A stretch of 64,000 nt of DNA from assembly GCF_000472705.1 (NCBI RefSeq), contig NZ_AXAE01000008.1:124001-188000 (forward strand). Direction: 5' to 3'. The translations under genes and the position numbers were made by a program. The DNA is from Mesorhizobium erdmanii USDA 3471. Lineage in GTDB: Bacteria; Pseudomonadota; Alphaproteobacteria; Rhizobiales; Rhizobiaceae. Shown piece by piece: positions 63,217 to 64,000 of this stretch. Under the pieces are notes generated by a model that saw nothing but the letters and a program-made list of their open reading frames with translations, ran no database searches and was not told where the DNA came from. Every line of letters starts with the position of its first letter. The stretch's first letter is position 1.

Positions 63217-64000
63217 GTGACCCGTTCGCCCGGTTTCAACACGCTCGCCGTCCATGCCGGCGCCAAACCCGATCCGGCCACCGGCGCACGCGCCACGCCG
63301 ATCTACCAGACCACCTCCTTCGTCTTCGACGATGCCGACCACGCCGCCTCGCTGTTTGGCCTAAAGGCGTTCGGCAATATCTACACCCGCATCATGAACC
63401 CGACGCAGGCGGTGCTCGAAGAGCGCGTGGCCGCACTCGAGGGTGGCACGGCGGCCCTTGCGGTCGCATCCGGCCACGCTGCACAGGTCATCGTGTTCCA
63501 CAATCTGATGCAGCCTGGCGATAATTTCGTCGCCGCGACGAGGCTCTATGGCGGCTCGATCAATCAGTTCGGCCACGCTTTCAAGAACTATGGCTGGGAG
63601 GTGCGTTGGGCCGACACCAACGACATCTCCACCTTCGAGAGCCAGATCGACGACAGGACCAAGGCGATCTTCATCGAGAGCCTGGCCAATCCGGGCGGCA
63701 CTTTCGTCGATATCGAGAAGATCGGCGAGATCGCCCGCAAGCACGGCCTGCCGCTGATCGTCGACAACACGCTGGCCTCGCCCTATCTGATCCGGCCGAT
63801 CGAGCACGGCGCCGACATCGTCGTCCATTCTCTGACCAAGTTCATCGGCGGCCATGGCAATTCGATCGGCGGCGTCATTGTCGATGGCGGCACGTTCGAC
63901 TGGTCGAAGTCCGGCAAATACCCGATGCTGTCGGAACCGCGCCCCGAATATGGCGGTCTCGTCCTGCACGAGACCTTCGGCAATTTCGCCTTCGCCATCG
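63217..64000 (+). CDS. metY: O-acetylhomoserine aminocarboxypropyltransferase, 3' part missing
   Basis: The visible 261 codons start at GTG (63217) behind GGGAGG and read FNTLAVHAGAKPDPATGARA, YQTTSFVF, NPTQAVLEERVAALEGG and the PLP-lysine region VVHSLTKFIGGHGNS. This is a Cys/Met-metabolism PLP enzyme of the MetY type, making homocysteine from O-acetylhomoserine and sulfide. The gene runs off the window. No SAM-II riboswitch was recognised in 63015-63216, which holds no other gene. Confidence 0.92.
   Translation, partial: MTRSPGFNTLAVHAGAKPDPATGARATPIYQTTSFVFDDADHAASLFGLKAFGNIYTRIMNPTQAVLEERVAALEGGTAALAVASGHAAQVIVFHNLMQPGDNFVAATRLYGGSINQFGHAFKNYGWEVRWADTNDISTFESQIDDRTKAIFIESLANPGGTFVDIEKIGEIARKHGLPLIVDNTLASPYLIRPIEHGADIVVHSLTKFIGGHGNSIGGVIVDGGTFDWSKSGKYPMLSEPRPEYGGLVLHETFGNFAFAI

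Overview
The window comes from the chromosome of a high-GC alphaproteobacterium of the Rhizobiales, most like Mesorhizobium. This rests on gene order and protein families: ldtR next to an L,D-transpeptidase gene, nrdR-ribD-ribE-ribH-nusB, hppA, bamE, a DUF177 gene, plsX-fabH-ihfA-merR, type 2 argC, and two palindromes of the sort scattered between rhizobial genes. The species is inferred from memory of such sequences, not searched.

Layout. 1-3.7 kb: end of a valine-catabolic 3-hydroxyisobutyryl-CoA hydrolase gene, a DUF6163 membrane protein, LdtR and its likely target L,D-transpeptidase. 3.8-8 kb: Na+/H+ antiporter, glyA, an exported protein, a GlpM-like protein. 8-12.7 kb: tightly packed nrdR-ribD-ribE-ribH-nusB-MFS run, broken only by a palindromic repeat. 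12.7-19.8 kb: FMN reductase, an OsmF-type osmoprotectant ABC transporter (binding protein, permease, ATPase, permease), and the proton-pumping pyrophosphatase. 19.8-21.4 kb: a glycosyltransferase/cupin pair lying between two terminators. 21.5-26.6 kb: bamE, a cytochrome bc1 assembly chaperone, DUF177, plsX, fabH, ihfA and a MerR regulator.

26.6-32.4 kb is accessory: small envelope proteins, an extremely histidine-rich exported peptide, an ATP-grasp enzyme, then a decayed AT-richer stretch (broken trypsin-like protease gene, DUF1036 gene with its signal peptide in another frame, a short ORF with an internal TAG) that ends at the 3' side of tRNA-Pro(GGG). 32.5-39.7 kb is an exopolysaccharide locus: Wzy-like polymerase, initiating sugar-phosphate transferase, GT4 glycosyltransferase and Wza-like exporter on the minus strand, diverging from a Wzz/Wzc-like protein whose kinase domain lacks a normal P-loop. 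39.7-46.5 kb is a PotABCD-like ABC transporter operon with a hydantoin/Asp/Glu-type racemase and an acetyltransferase, diverging from a GntR regulator. 46.5-48.9 kb adds a CelD-like acyltransferase and a NodB-like deacetylase, probably also envelope polysaccharide genes.

48.9-59.6 kb is mostly housekeeping (ctaA/COX15, argC, speB, rplM-rpsI) mixed with transporters and enzymes. A methyltransferase gene there is flanked by two copies of the rpsI 3' end plus terminator, which looks like an insertion scar. 59.8-64 kb holds a thioesterase, enoyl-CoA hydratase, VOC protein, ATPase and CoA-binding protein run, and the start of a metY-like gene cut by the window edge.

I found no CRISPR array, intact transposase or complete phage. 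The strongest unusual signals are the rpsI 3'-end duplication, the decayed tRNA-Pro island, the His-rich peptide, the degenerate Wzc-type P-loop, and several dyads in divergent promoter regions. I did not find a clearly new multi-gene system.
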